From contig JAUMIR010000003.1 of assembly GCA_030847615.1 (NCBI GenBank), positions 337,843,756-337,907,755 of the forward strand: a stretch of 64,000 bases of DNA, in the 5' to 3' direction. Positions 11,005-21,775 of the stretch are shown piece by piece. Position 1 is the stretch's first letter. Every line of letters starts with the position of its first letter. A model generated the notes under the pieces. That model worked only from the letters and a program-made list of their open reading frames with translations. It had not been told where the DNA came from and did not search any database. The translations under genes and the position numbers were made by a program. Source of the stretch: Gambelia wislizenii (lineage: Eukaryota; Chordata; Lepidosauria; Squamata; Crotaphytidae).

Positions 11005-11215
11005 CTTAACTGACAACAGAATATCATCTCAGACAAAATGTAATCCTGTGACTAACATTATGACTTTTATTCTCCTGTATGCTTTTTAACATCTTTGCCT
11101 GATGAAGAAGATAGTGAAGCTTTGAAAGCATGATGCATTTTCTACATTTTGATTGGCTAATAAAGGTATCCCTATTTTGTGGCTTTTGTATTTTGTTGCA
11201 CAGTCAACACAGCTT
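11005..11215 (+). mobile_element. retroelement 3' end, plus (arm of inverted pair)
   Basis: Contains GATGAAGAAGATAGTGAAGC, TTGAAAGCATGATGCATTTT and the terminal TTTTGTATTTTGTTGC. It is the inverted counterpart of 10085-10300, about 700 bp away. Confidence 0.6.
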
Positions 11216-11321
11216 TCCTATTTTCCATTGTTTACTGTCTCTGAAGAAACAGGAAGAGTACTGTACAACATTGTGGCGAGGAGGTGTCACCCACCAACCT
11301 GGGCAGGGGACCCATCATGCT

Positions 11322-11355
<34 letters not shown>
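11322..11355. repeat. (CA)n microsatellite
   Basis: An uninterrupted CA run of 17 units. Confidence 0.97.
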
Positions 11356-11356
<1 letters not shown>

Positions 11357-12185
11357 CTTGAAGCTGGCCTTACCTTCCTTCTATTGGATGTCATGGAAGA
11401 TAACATTCAAAAAAAGGAAAAGTAGAAAAAGATGAATGTTGTGACTATCTTTTATATCTTTCCTTTCCAACATGGCAACCTTTAGGTTTCTGAACTAAAG
11501 TTCCCTCAGCCCCAGCCTCCATAGCCAATGTTTAGTTATAACCAAAGTCATGGGCCTTAATCCAGTTGCTAGTCCCAACTATAGTCAATCCATTGAATCA
11601 AGGGGATTTATATAGATTTTGACTTCACTTTCAACAATTGATTCAAGTGGGACTACTCTGTTGGGATTAGCAACTGGATTTAGGCCATAGGCCAAAAAGC
11701 CATAGTTCATAGTCCACTGATCTATGCTGATATAGAAGGGGCAGCTATGTGGAAATAACAACCACAGCAAACAACTAACCTGTTCTTCACTATACCCTAT
11801 GTTTCATGTCTAGTGAGGCCTACTGTGATAGGGCCTTCCTTTCAGAGCAACTCCTGTAGCCCAGGTATTAGTAAGGGTGGTACAACAGCAATTGAAAGAG
11901 GCTATGTAAGATACTTTTGATCAAAGCAATATCAAAATAATATACTCCAATTTTTATAAAAAATATCTTGCTATCATTTTGTTTAAATCTGTTCATAATA
12001 ATACTTATAAATCTTTAGCAGAAGATGGATTTATTCAGGAATAGGTATCTTTCTTTCTTTTGTTCATTCACTTTTCACTGTATCTCAAGAGAATTGGTAC
12101 ATTACTAAAAGTACATTGACATGTCCCACTTTTTCCCCATCACTGTAAGCTAAATTTCTACAGTCAGCACACAATGGAGAACAGG
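11356..12185. other. no gene; internal inverted segment
   Basis: Sequences around 11545-11620 (CTTAATCCAGTTGCTAGTCC) and 11640-11700 (GGGATTAGCAACTGGATTTA) are inverted relatives, so an old palindromic MITE covers about 11520-11770. Nothing else is recognisable. Confidence 0.5.
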
Positions 12186-12398
12186 TGCTCTTTTACTACT
12201 ATTACAGCATCATGATTTCCCTTTTATTGCCATGGCTGCTTCCTATGGAATCCTAGGATTTGTAGTTTCCACAGGCGCTAGAAATCTCTGGTTGAGAATT
12301 CTATAGGCCCCTCCCTAAATTGCAAATCCCAGGATTCCATAGGATGGAACCCTGGCAGTTAAAGTGGAATCATAGTGGCAGTGTGAGAGAGCCCCTGA
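12186..12398. mobile_element. palindromic MITE, 'TTATAGTG' family, diverged copy 2
   Basis: Shares the internal blocks GGATTTGTAGTTT, GCCCCTCCCTAAATTGCAAA and CAGTTAAAGTGGAAT with the copies at 7368 and 17126. Terminal arms are more eroded. Confidence 0.65.
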
Positions 12399-12704
12399 TC
12401 TGAAGTATGAAGAGTATAAATATATAGTGAACAGATATAACACACTTGCCTGCAAGAAAGAATCATTTGCGGGATGAGCAGAGGTAGACCACTGCCAAAT
12501 TTTGCTGGCATCGTAGCAGGCTGCCATATGCCTATAAACCAAGGCTAAGAATCATGTGATTCTCCAGCTTTGCTGGATTGCAGTTTTGAGCAGGCCTAGC
12601 CAGCATGGCCAATGGTGAGGAATGCTGGGAGCTGCAATACAACAATATCTGGAGGACCACATCATTCCCATCCCATTTTAAACAAGGTGTAGATGGAGCA
12701 TGCA

Positions 12705-13440
12705 TCATCTCCTCAGATGCCAAGATTGACAAAGAGATCGATCACAGATTAGCAAAGGCATATAGCACAGTTTTACAAAAGAGTCTGGAGCAATAAACAC
12801 CTGAGGCAAAGCACAAAAATCAATGTGTATAGAGCCATTGTACTGTCTATTCTCCTTTATGAATCTGAAACATGGGTCACCTATCGCCACCACCTACGAC
12901 TCCTCGAACGCTTTCATCAGCGCTGTATACGCACAATCCTAAATATACACTGGACTGACTATGTGATGAATGTTGCTGTCCTTGAGCTAGCAGGGATCAC
13001 CAGCATTGAGGCCATGATATTGAGAACACAGCTGCGCTGGGCAGGGCACGTTTCTAGGATGGAGGACCATTGCCTCCCAAAAATAGTACTCTACAGTGAA
13101 CTTGCCATGGATCAGAGTAAGAGGGGTGCTCCAAAAAAGTGATACAAAGACTCTCTGAAACAACATCTCAGGCTCGGCCAAATTGATCACCAACAATGGT
13201 CCGCCCTGGCCTCACATCAGGAGGCATGGAGATGCACTATCCACAATGCTGCAGCCTTATTTGAGAACTCATGCCGAACAAGTCTTGAAGAGAAACGACA
13301 ATGCAGAAAGAATTACAACCCGAAAACATCACCCAAGGAGACCTTCTGCTGTGCTTTCTGCAACTGAACTTGTTTATCTCAGATTAGCCTTTTTAGTCAT
13401 CAGTGTGCTTGCAGAAAGTGCGGGATGAGTCCTTCCTGAA
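12705..13440 (+). pseudogene. non-LTR retrotransposon ORF2, C-terminal part
   Basis: The frame reads ESETWVTYRHHLRLLERFHQ, then LRWAGHVSRMEDH and KRGAPKK, a TGA at 13140-13142, YKDSLKQHLRLGQID, a second TGA near 13365, and a C2H2-like end (CAFC then FSHQCAC). That is the C-terminus of a vertebrate non-LTR retrotransposon endonuclease/RT polyprotein of a Jockey- or RTE-like clade. The RT core is absent, as expected for a 5'-truncated copy. A related copy lies at 22862-23305 on the other strand. Confidence 0.75.
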
Positions 13441-14370
13441 TCTTTGTTTGTGAAGAAAAGCCAGAGGAGATGGATCATGCACCTTGTTTACAAGCTGATC
13501 AGTATAGTATTTCTGGGAGTCTTTTTAGAGGCGTTCAGAATAATTATATTACTACTCCACATTCATCTTGTTTTCAGTTTGAGAGGATTGGTATTTGTTT
13601 TGTTTTCAGTTTCCAAGTAAACAAGACTCCAGAAAGAACATAATTTTGGTTAGGAACTGTGGCATACCTTAGGGACTCTTAAAATTCCTTAGATACATGG
13701 CCTTTATACATAATATACTCAGGCAACACTGGAACTGTCAAGAGGAAGGATAGTTTACCAAAAGGCACTTCAAGCATCTAGAAAGAATTTTTCAGACTCA
13801 CTAAAAATGTAGGCAAATCCTTTCATAGGAAAGCACATTTAATCAAACTATAAATAGCACTGCCCACTTCCCTGCTAGTACAGGGTCTCTGTGTAGTATT
13901 GTTGACGCCAGACAAAACTTTAAGTAACAGATAAGCAGCTTACATAAAAAATAATTATTACAAAAGAGCAACAACAAACTAGGAACCTCATTACTTTCTA
14001 GAGGAGAGTAAAAGGAAGGGAATTACATCTCCTGAGGAAAGAAGGTTTTGTCCTTGCTGTGAAGAAAACTGAGCTGCTGCATATCCACTTTTCTTCAGCA
14101 GGGTGCAGTGTACAAATTAATGCTTGTGGTGTTTGTTATTAATCCATTGCTGGAGGGCCTAACCAATAAACTAAAGTGATGCTGATCTCTCATTTTTAGA
14201 AAGGATACATGTAGTGTGCAGTTTTAATACTAGCTAACAGCAATATCTGAGAGTTCATAGGAGAACTGATTCTTCTTCAATAGGTTATGAAAGGAAGACT
14301 CAATTATATTTCCAATATCTTCCATTCATCTTTTCAAGATCTATTGCAAGTGCTGACAGCTATTTGTTAT
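13441..14370. other. no recognisable feature
   Basis: Unique-looking sequence with only short closed frames. Confidence 0.5.
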
Positions 14371-14587
14371 TGTTATGGGCTGTTAAGTTCAACTTATGGT
14401 GACCCTATGAATGAGAGACCTCCAAGATCCTTGGACATCAACTGCCCTGCTCAGGTCCTGCAAACTCAGGGCTGTTGCTTCCTTGTTTGAGTCAGTCCAC
14501 CTGTAGTTCAGTCTTTCCCTTTTCCTCCTTCCTTCAACTTTACTGAGCATTATTGTCTTTTCCACTGAGTGATGCCATCTCATGATA
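14371..14587 (-). mobile_element. RTE/BovB LINE ORF2 C-terminus, minus, proximal part
   Basis: The minus strand reads SVEKTIMLSKVEGRRK, a YRWTDSNKEATALSL segment and GSWRSLIHRV, the hallmark BovB C-terminus. It breaks at a TA where a mariner is inserted and resumes at 15776. Confidence 0.8.
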
Positions 14588-15773
14588 GGAGGTCTGTCTA
14601 TTAAATAATGAGACTGATACAATAACTCATCTTTATCTATATTTCTAATGCTTGTCCCCTTCAATATACTCCCTGTTCACACCCACACACCGATGCAGTC
14701 TTGTTTTCCACTGGTTGAAGGCATGGAGCAGATCAGTTTCTCTCAGCTGTTTCAACACATCTGCCATTTTCTTCTTTACTGCATCAATAGACTCAAAACA
14801 TGTTTCTTTAAGAACCAATTTCACTTTAGGGAAAAGAAAAAATCACATGGTGCCAAATCTGGTGAATATGGAGAATGTTCAAGTGTAGTAATGCATTTAT
14901 CGGCCAAAAATTGCTTCATAGAAAGTGCTGTGTGAGCAGGCGCATTGTCTTGATGAAGAATGAAACCATTGTTCCACAGTTCTGGCCTTTTTCTTCCTGA
15001 CTCTTTCTCTCAACTTTGTCAAAACTTTCTTATAATAATGTTGGTTCACTGTTCTGCCTTCTGGAACCCATTCTGCCAAAATTACTCCCTTGATGTAAAA
15101 AAAACCAACAACAACAAAAAAACCCACAATGAGCATGAGCAGGGCTGGTTTAAGGCACCAGCAGCATCAGCATCCGCAGGGGGACCCATCATTGTGGGGC
15201 CCATGTAGTAACCCTCCTCCTGCAAAAACATTATTAGTTAATAATTTGAATATCCTGTACTGTGAATAGCTTAGGTTGAGTTAGGTTACATTGACCTGAG
15301 ATAAACATATGCCCCCCCCCAAAAAAATAAAGCATTGCGGGGTGGGGGGCAAAATTCCTTAAACTGGTTCTAACAATGAGCATGGCTTTGAATGTGGATT
15401 TGCTTTGATGTGCTTTTTTCATTCTTGGTAATGATGGTGTTTTCCAGTGTGTTGACTGTCATTTTGTCTCAGGATCATAGTGGAAAATCCAAGTTTAATT
15501 ACAAGTGATGCTTTTTTGAAAAGGTTTGTGTTCACGTCAATTTGCTGCAGAATTTCATGCTGCTTGATTTCTTTTTAGCATTTTTCTGGCACACAACAGA
15601 CAACACAGCTGATTTAGACAACGACTGACACTTAACAGAATGGCCAAGAGTGCTGATGTTTGTCATGCAGGTTCAGACATGTTCAAAGTCACCACTCAAG
15701 TGTTCACAATCAGTTCTCCCTGATTTGTCTGAAAGGTAGAAACACAGTCTCGTTATTTTATAGACTGACCTCA
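14588..15773 (-). mobile_element. mariner element, internally deleted copy
   Basis: The ends carry GGAGGTCTGTCTATTAAATA at left and TATAGACTGACCTCA at right (inverted), flanked by TA on both sides. On the minus strand the transposase catalytic half remains, including ILHQDNAPAH and SPDLAP. The stretch between the ORF start and the first catalytic Asp region is missing relative to 48920-50482, so the DNA-binding domain is lost. A hAT MITE interrupts it. Confidence 0.88.
15140..15371. mobile_element. hAT MITE, CAGGGCCGG family, copy 1, inside the mariner
   Basis: Ends CAGGGCTGGTTTAAGG and CCTTAAACTGGTTCT are near-inverted. The mariner-derived word ACAATGAGCATG is present at 15126-15137 and again at 15373-15384, marking the target duplication. 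Complete relatives are at 17636 and 62346. Confidence 0.88.
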
Positions 15774-15992
15774 TATGTCCAAAGTATGACAGCCTCAGTT
15801 TAGTCATTTCACTTCTGACAAGAGTTCAGGCTTGATTTACTCTAAGAACCATTCATTCATCTGGTAGAAACATAGTCCTGTTATTTTATAGACAGACCTC
15901 GTACATCCAAAGTATGTCAGCCTCAGTTTAGTCATTTCACTTCTGACGAGAGTTCAGGCTTGATTTGCTCTAAGAACCATTCATTCATCTTT
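15736..15992 (+). repeat. 127-bp direct tandem duplication
   Basis: Unit 1 (15736-15862) and unit 2 (15863-15992) both run from GGTAGAAACA through the mariner terminus to CCATTCATTCATCT. The duplication spans a transposon/host junction, so it arose after mariner insertion. Confidence 0.85.
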
Positions 15993-16040
15993 TTAGTAGC
16001 CAATAGTATCCACAGAACTTTTCTCTATCACCATATGACA
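15776..16040 (-). mobile_element. RTE/BovB LINE ORF2, minus, distal part
   Basis: Continues the BovB reading interrupted at 14587 (GTCCAAAGTATGACAGCCTC, AGAGTTCAGGCTTGATTT). The matching segment in the second BovB copy is 25138-25425. Confidence 0.75.
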
Positions 16041-16044
16041 TTTG

Positions 16045-16491
16045 CACAATAGAAATGTGGTTCTTTGTTCCACATGTGTTTAGATATTAACTTGTAATCA
16101 GTTGCTGTTACTTGTGTAACAGAATGATGAAAACAAGTAATTTGTACCCTTACTTGTTGTATTGCTCATTACTGTCCCATTACTTTTCTCCTTTTCCCAG
16201 CAACCCCCCACCTTAGTAATGGAATAAAATTTGAACAATTCCTGTGAGTATGCCTATAATGTCCATTAAAAATAACATTTGAAAGTCACCAGAAGTCATT
16301 GCTTGTTATTCTAACAAAGTAACTTTGGTCCTACTCATTACATTACTTTTGAAATGTGACTTTCTTGCACCTTTCTTACCTCTCTCCATAACTGTGCTAC
16401 CTGTAACTCATTACATCCAGACTCTATCCAAAATATTTTGCTGCCTGGGGAACAGCAGCAATTGGCATCTCTCACAACCCAAGATATTTTG
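16045..16491. other. no recognisable feature
   Basis: T-rich sequence, no motif seen. Confidence 0.5.
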
Positions 16492-16661
16492 TACTGGCCT
16501 CCCTTTTCCCCATATCCATGAGGGATACATTCCTAAACTTACTGTTTATAAGTGAAACTGTGGATAATATCAAACCCTATTAAAATAAAAGACTTCCTGT
16601 ACAAACATACCATAGAGTTGCATTGGAGGACCTTGTGATTCCTAGAGTATATGCCTCTCTG

Positions 16662-17468
16662 TGTTATGCCCTGCCTCCCGATGGACAATGATGTTGAAAG
16701 TGAAGGAGAGCCTTAAAGCCCAGAGAGCTTGCCAGGGCCAGAACCAGAAGGAGAGAGTGTCCAGCAGCCACAACCCTCTGAGGAACAGAGTATCCAGCAG
16801 CCACAGCCCTGCAAGGAAAGTGCAGACTTACCGATCCTCACCCAAACCAAGTGTCAACAGGAAAGGGAAGCTTGCAGGTGGTTGGAGCATTTATTTAGAA
16901 AGCATGCGGCAATTAGAGAACACCTGTGGGATTTGGCTGGAAAACCCAGCATCTCCTCCAGAAGAGCATAGTCAACAACCATCCTTCTTGGTAGACGCTA
17001 CACTGGTGCTGTGTTCTGTGAAAGTTTGACTGTTGCCCTGGATTCTGCTTTCATCTCCTGACCTTGCTTTTGGATTTTCCTTTGGACTGCTTGTTTGGAC
17101 TGCTTGGCCAAACATGTATGACCTACGAGATTTTCAGACAACGTTGTTATAGTGTTACTATTCCACTTTATTTGCTATGGTTGCCTCCTGTTGAATCCTG
17201 GGATTTGCAGTTTAGGGAGGGGCATTTACAACTCTCAGCCAGAGAGATCTTAAGCCTCACTAAACTATAAATCCCAGAATTCCACAGCAGGAAGCCTGAG
17301 CAGTTAAAGTGGAATAGTAACACTATAACAGTGTAGTCTGAAAATCTCCCAAATTGGACTGGAACGGATTACCTCTACACTTCTGGTGAGTTTTACTTAT
17401 TCCCTGCCTCTCCCTGGAACTTTGAACTCACAGAGAATCTGAGCTGCTGCCAGGAGCAGAACAGGACA
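16662..17468 (+). mobile_element. solo-LTR-like insertion
   Basis: The insert starts TGTTATGCCC and ends CAGGACA, a TG...CA pattern, and is flanked by CTCTG (16657-16661) and CTCTA (17469-17473), a 5-bp repeat with one mismatch. Near 16780-16830 it carries short repeats reading CCAGCAGCCACA, and later TTTGGACTGC repeats. Excluding the nested MITE it is about 580 bp. I see no clear TATA or polyadenylation signal. Another retroelement type remains possible. Confidence 0.5.
17126..17349. mobile_element. palindromic MITE, 'TTATAGTG' family, copy 3
   Basis: The left end GAGATTTTCAGACAACGTTG and right end GTGTAGTCTGAAAATCTCC are inverted. Arms continue with TATAGTGTTACTATTCCACT and its complement. 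It lies inside the LTR-like insert. Confidence 0.9.
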
Positions 17469-17635
17469 CTCTAGGAATCCCCAGCACAACTCTATGTATG
17501 TGTCCCTCTTTTTTTACAGCTGTGGATAACTGAACAGTGGATTTTGGTTCTGCAAATATGGGGGATAACCTGTACCAGCCATATTATACTGGTACAGAAA
17601 GCAGTACATCTTGGAAGTGTTTCTCTGCCTCCTGG

Positions 17636-17859
17636 CAGGGCCGGTTTAAGGCACTGGCGGCGTCAGCATCTGCAGGGGGATTGCGGATTGTGGGGGCTCC
17701 TGTAGTAACCCTCCTGCAAAAACATTATTAGTAATAATCTGAATAACTTGTACTGTGAATAGCTTAGGCTGAGTTAGGTTACACTGACCTGAGATAAACA
17801 TATGGGCCCCCCAAAATAAAGCATTGCAGGGCCCCCCAAAATTCCTTAAACCGGTCCTG
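17636..17859. mobile_element. hAT MITE, CAGGGCCGG family, copy 2
   Basis: Terminal inverted repeats CAGGGCCGGTTTAAGG and CCTTAAACCGGTCCTG are flanked by an exact 8-bp duplication CCTCCTGG (17628-17635 and 17860-17867). The 8-bp duplication and CAGGG ends place it in hAT. Confidence 0.95.
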
Positions 17860-18011
17860 CCTCCTGGAATTAAAAATACAATAATAATGCATTAAATAAC
17901 TGCTAATTTGCTGCCTTTTCATGATACCCAAAATCTATTGCCTTAGGCAGCTACCTTAATCTATCTAATGGTAGGGCCAGTGCTAGATTCAATCCATGTC
18001 AAACATACCAA

Positions 18012-18213
18012 CAGTGGCAGCTGTCAGATTCCACATCAGTGGGCTGGTGAATCCACTCCAGGTTTTAGTTTGAACTTCAATGGTGCTATCCAAGTTGCTG
18101 AAACCTGTCCCCAAATAGGTGCCACATGCTGTACAGCTCCTTTCAAGTTTGAAATAAAAACCCAGAGCAAGTTCACCATGCCACTGATATGGAAGGCACC
18201 AGTCACCACTCCT
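18012..18213. mobile_element. palindromic MITE, 'CCAGGTTTTA' family, copy 1
   Basis: The outer blocks GTGGCAGCTGTCAGATTCCA and GGAAGGCACCAGTCACCACT are inverted, as are the inner blocks CCAGGTTTTAGTTTGAAC and GTTTGAAATAAAAACC. Relatives lie at 43935, 54348 and 52955. Confidence 0.75.
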
Positions 18214-20259
18214 TAAGTTAATATTTTGTGTCCATGACAGCTGACAGTACTTTTCTGTAAATCCCAATTTACAATTGTATAGGCACTGGGGGATTGAGTT
18301 ATGTAAAATGGGAAATTTGCATATGTTTCATATTATTCCTCCCCTTTTTTTTTGTTCCATTTGCAAGTTGAGGAACTGTCTCTTAAAAAGGCACACAGAA
18401 AGAATCACACTGTGCAAATTATAAATCTCCAAGTCTGTTCACCCCATGCAGTCTGGGTTAATTTTCTCATTCTGGCATATAAAGAAAATGGGGTCATGTT
18501 TTGATTTGGATTTTCAAACAAGCCTAAGTGCTGCAAAATTCCCTTCTAATGATACTGACACCACAGGTATGCCTCAAGGCGAATGATGTAGAAGGCAGGT
18601 TTGCCAAAAAAAAAAAGACCTAAAAAAACTCATCAAGGCATCCAAGGGAGCTGAGCAAAATGGTTGTTAACAATGAAAGGTGGTATACTCTTGTAGCTTT
18701 CTCTTGTGGTACATCCCCACATTTCCTGATAAGTGCCACCCAGGAGGAAAATTATATGCAATTTCTATCCCACTGTAGTCCATTTTGTACTTGTCAGTGG
18801 GCTTGGTGATGTCATTTTCCTATCACTTTGAGATTAAGACCCCCACTAAATGGAGACCCTGAAAATCAAAAGTCCCAATGCCCTGTGCTAAAACCTCACA
18901 AGCAGCTACATGTTTATGACAACATGCAGCCTGGGATGAGTCTCCAGAGACCGTCACACAGCAAGCCTGAAGGTGTAATTGTTTAAGCAGCCTTCTCTCA
19001 ATTTTCCATTCACAGCTAACTGACTTGTGGCAGTCTGTTTCCATTTTAGTGCCATTGCCTCAAGACCACCTGGAGAGCTTACAGAGCTGACCTAAATTTT
19101 ATCTCACTCAGGCCAAAGATGCAAAATTCTCATGGGTGAGAGATCTCAACTCACTCCATTATTTGGGAAGCATCTTGCGCCTATCTCTCAACAATATTTT
19201 TATCTGTGGTTTCTGAATATAAAGTCATAAAGGGATCAAAGATTAGTGCTGCTCTACAGTTTTTCTCCCACCTGCCCTCTGCGACTTATTAATGCATACC
19301 TATGCTAATTTATTTCTCCTCTCCCCATCTGACAGGACTTTCTGAGGAGGAGACATTCTGCAAATGCAGGGGCACTCACTGTATGAACATTGTTCAAATA
19401 ATCACCATTTCTTTCTGTTCATTGTCCTTTCTTTATGCTGCCAGAATATAAGATGTAACTAATCAGTTTTGCACAGTAAAAGGCATAGTGCCTAGTGACT
19501 GCAAGATTATACAGCCTCAGCAGTAAGACACATGTACTATATGTATGGTCTGGCCTTTTTAGTTATTTCAGTTATTAACCCCAAACCAAAGTCATTTGAT
19601 TTCTACAGAAGCAAAATTTAAGGAAAGACTGGCAGTGGGAGTGAGGGAGCTCTGTTCTGTGAATTTCAGATTAAATTTGGCAATAATTTGGCAATAAATT
19701 TGGCAATAAATTTGACAGTTCTTTCCCAGCTGGCCTTTGTCAAGTTCTATCCATTGCTTGGAAAAGTTACTTTTTTGAATTGCCAGAATCCACCCGCTAA
19801 CACAGTCACTGCTCATGCTGGCTGGGACATTTTTGAAGTTGTAATTTGTTTTTAAAAAGGTAACCTTTCCAAGAGATTGTAGGAGTTGTGGTTAAAAAAC
19901 AAACAAACAAACAAAAAAAACCTTTTTGAACCCTAGTTCTTCCCTCCAAAATCAGATAACCACTGATTATTTTCCTGACAGAATTCAAAGCACAGAAAAA
20001 TTGCAACCCCATCAGCCCACCCTGTCCACTGCTCTCTTCTCTCTTCCTCCTCTGGCAAGTAGTGATGAGGGGGAGCAGCACACAGAGAAGAGAAAGGAAT
20101 GATGTATATACCTCCCTCCCTTTTTGTTACCCTGTGATGCTGAACAGCAGTGCACCATCATGCAAGTTGAGGGGGGGTTACCATTGGGAGGCAACGTCCT
20201 TGCAAAGGCTACCTAGATGTCTCTCTCTGGCCTTTCTTCACAAATGAAGATTCAGGAAG
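18214..20259. other. no gene; unassigned sequence with simple repeats
   Basis: Contains a short TTTGGCAATAAA direct repeat near 19675-19705 and an (AAAC)n tract at 19898-19925. Open frames here have no recognisable domain. Confidence 0.5.
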
Positions 20260-20610
20260 CAGGGCCGGTTTAACCTGTCTGCCAGATCCGCATTGGCGGG
20301 GGGCCTCGGGGGTTAAGGGGGCCCCCTGGTGAGTGTTGCCCTTATCTGATGAAGGAGACAGCCAGGAGCCAGCAGCCGGCTCCTCCGCTCCTTTGGAGCC
20401 CCTTCCCCCTCCCTCCTCAGGCAGGGCATGGCAATAGCACTGAGCTAGTGCGGGAGATAGAGAAAGGGTTTGCTCTTGGGAAGTTGTAATTTGGAGACAG
20501 TCCCTGGCTGCATTGCTGTGAAGGAGGAAAGGCAGAGCAGCTGGTCGTGTGAGTGAGGGACTGTCTTCAGGGGGCCGCGGGGATCTTGGGGGGGGGGCTG
20601 CCATGCACAG
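20260..20610. mobile_element. GC-rich segment with one hAT CAGGGCCGG terminus
   Basis: Starts with CAGGGCCGGTTTAA, as in the hAT MITEs, and then diverges into GC-rich sequence unlike its AT-rich surroundings. No matching right terminus is visible, so it is a truncated or different internal-sequence relative. Confidence 0.4.
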
Positions 20611-20871
20611 TGGGGTGGTTATTTTACTTTTTAACTTGTTGCTGGAGTCAAGACAGATGGCTATCCAGCCTCTGTTTAAAAACCTCTAAAGAAGGAGACT
20701 CTACCACATTCCCGCCCTCCTCCAAAAAAATGTCTCCAAAACTAAAGAGAAAGTGAAAGAACAGCAGCCCTCTGTGGCAGAAGCTGGAGGGAGTTTGCTG
20801 CTACTGCGGAGACGGTGAGTGTGTGTTTATGAGAGAGACAGGGAATTTGAGGGTTGTCTCGGAAAGGGCTC

Positions 20872-20938
20872 CTTTCTTTCTTTCTTTCCCTTCCCTTCCC
20901 TTCCCTTCCCTTCCCTTCCCTTCCCTTCCCTTCCCTTG
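20872..20938 (+). repeat. (TTTC)n/(TTCCC)n microsatellite
   Basis: A short TTTC run passes into about ten TTCCC units. Confidence 0.95.
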
Positions 20939-20975
20939 CCAACTGAGTTCAGCCTGCATTTGTGTGTGTTTGCCT

Positions 20976-21178
20976 ATGTGCCTTCAAGTCATTTCTGGCT
21001 AAGGCAAACCTACCATGGGGTTTTCTAGGCAAGGTTTGTTCAAAGGCTGTGTGCCTTTGCCTTCCTTTGAGGCTGAGAGAGTGTGACTTGCCCAAGGTCA
21101 GCCAGTGGGGTATTCATGGCTGAGTAAGGATTCAAACCCTGGTCTCCATAGTCATAGTGCAATGCTGAAACTTTTACA
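20976..21178 (-). mobile_element. Sauria-type SINE, copy 2
   Basis: The tail (GTGCCTTCAAGTCATTTCTG, GGGGTTTTCTAGGCAAGG) and B-box region (GATTCAAACCCTGGTCTCC read on plus) are clear. The tRNA-like head is truncated or eroded. Confidence 0.82.
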
Positions 21179-21322
21179 ACACTCTTAACTCTTTTAACAG
21201 AAGAATACTGTATAAAGAATATAAATTAAAATTTGGAGTAATATTACTGGGAACAATGGTTTTATTGTTGTCACTAAAACACCAATATCCAGTAGTGTTA
21301 TGTGAGAGGCATTGGCCTAGAG

Positions 21323-21661
21323 CAGTGGATCTTAACCTTTTCTTTACCAGGGACCCCCTTTAAATATCTTTTGTTGCCCCAAGACTTAACTCAAGATTTA
21401 AAACCCTAATAATAATAGCTAACAACAACAACAATACAATTACACCATCCATTAAACTTTCCCTCAGAGACACTCTTGCTTCTTCCTGCAAGTTTGTGGC
21501 TGGAGTGGATTGAATGGCAATGTGCAGGCCAAGCCAGCCAGACTTTGCCTTGGGTCCTGTCACATGGCTACTCCACTACAGGGAGGAGGTGGGCCAAGCA
21601 GTCTTCAAGCCTTTGTGGACCCCCTGTGAGGACATTGCGGACCCCAAGTTAAGAACCACTG
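21323..21661. mobile_element. hAT (Charlie-like) MITE
   Basis: Ends CAGTGGATCTTAACC and AAGTTAAGAACCACTG are inverted with a few mismatches. Flanks GCCTAGAG (21315-21322) and GGCTAGAG (21662-21669) match 7 of 8, an 8-bp hAT duplication. Confidence 0.88.
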
Positions 21662-21775
21662 GGCTAGAGAATGCTGGAAAAGGAACAATGCAACCAGATC
21701 TTGAGAAGGGTGCTGGCAGGGGGATTCTGGGAGGTGTAATCCAAGAGTAACTTTCCCAGGCTCTGAATGCAGCCT

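Larger units (their letters stand above)
16492..17574. mobile_element. Tigger-like MITE split by a large insertion
   Basis: The left part (CCCCATATCCATGAGG, ATACCATAGAGTTGCATTGG) and right part (GCACAACTCTATGTATGTGT, ATATGGGGGATAACCTGTA) together match the 235-254 bp elements at 22512 and 23441. The break is at 16661/17469. Confidence 0.7.

Noticed and set aside
20209..20604. 131-codon minus-strand Pro-rich frame
   Set aside because: GC-rich sequence next to a hAT terminus; composition alone explains the open frame.
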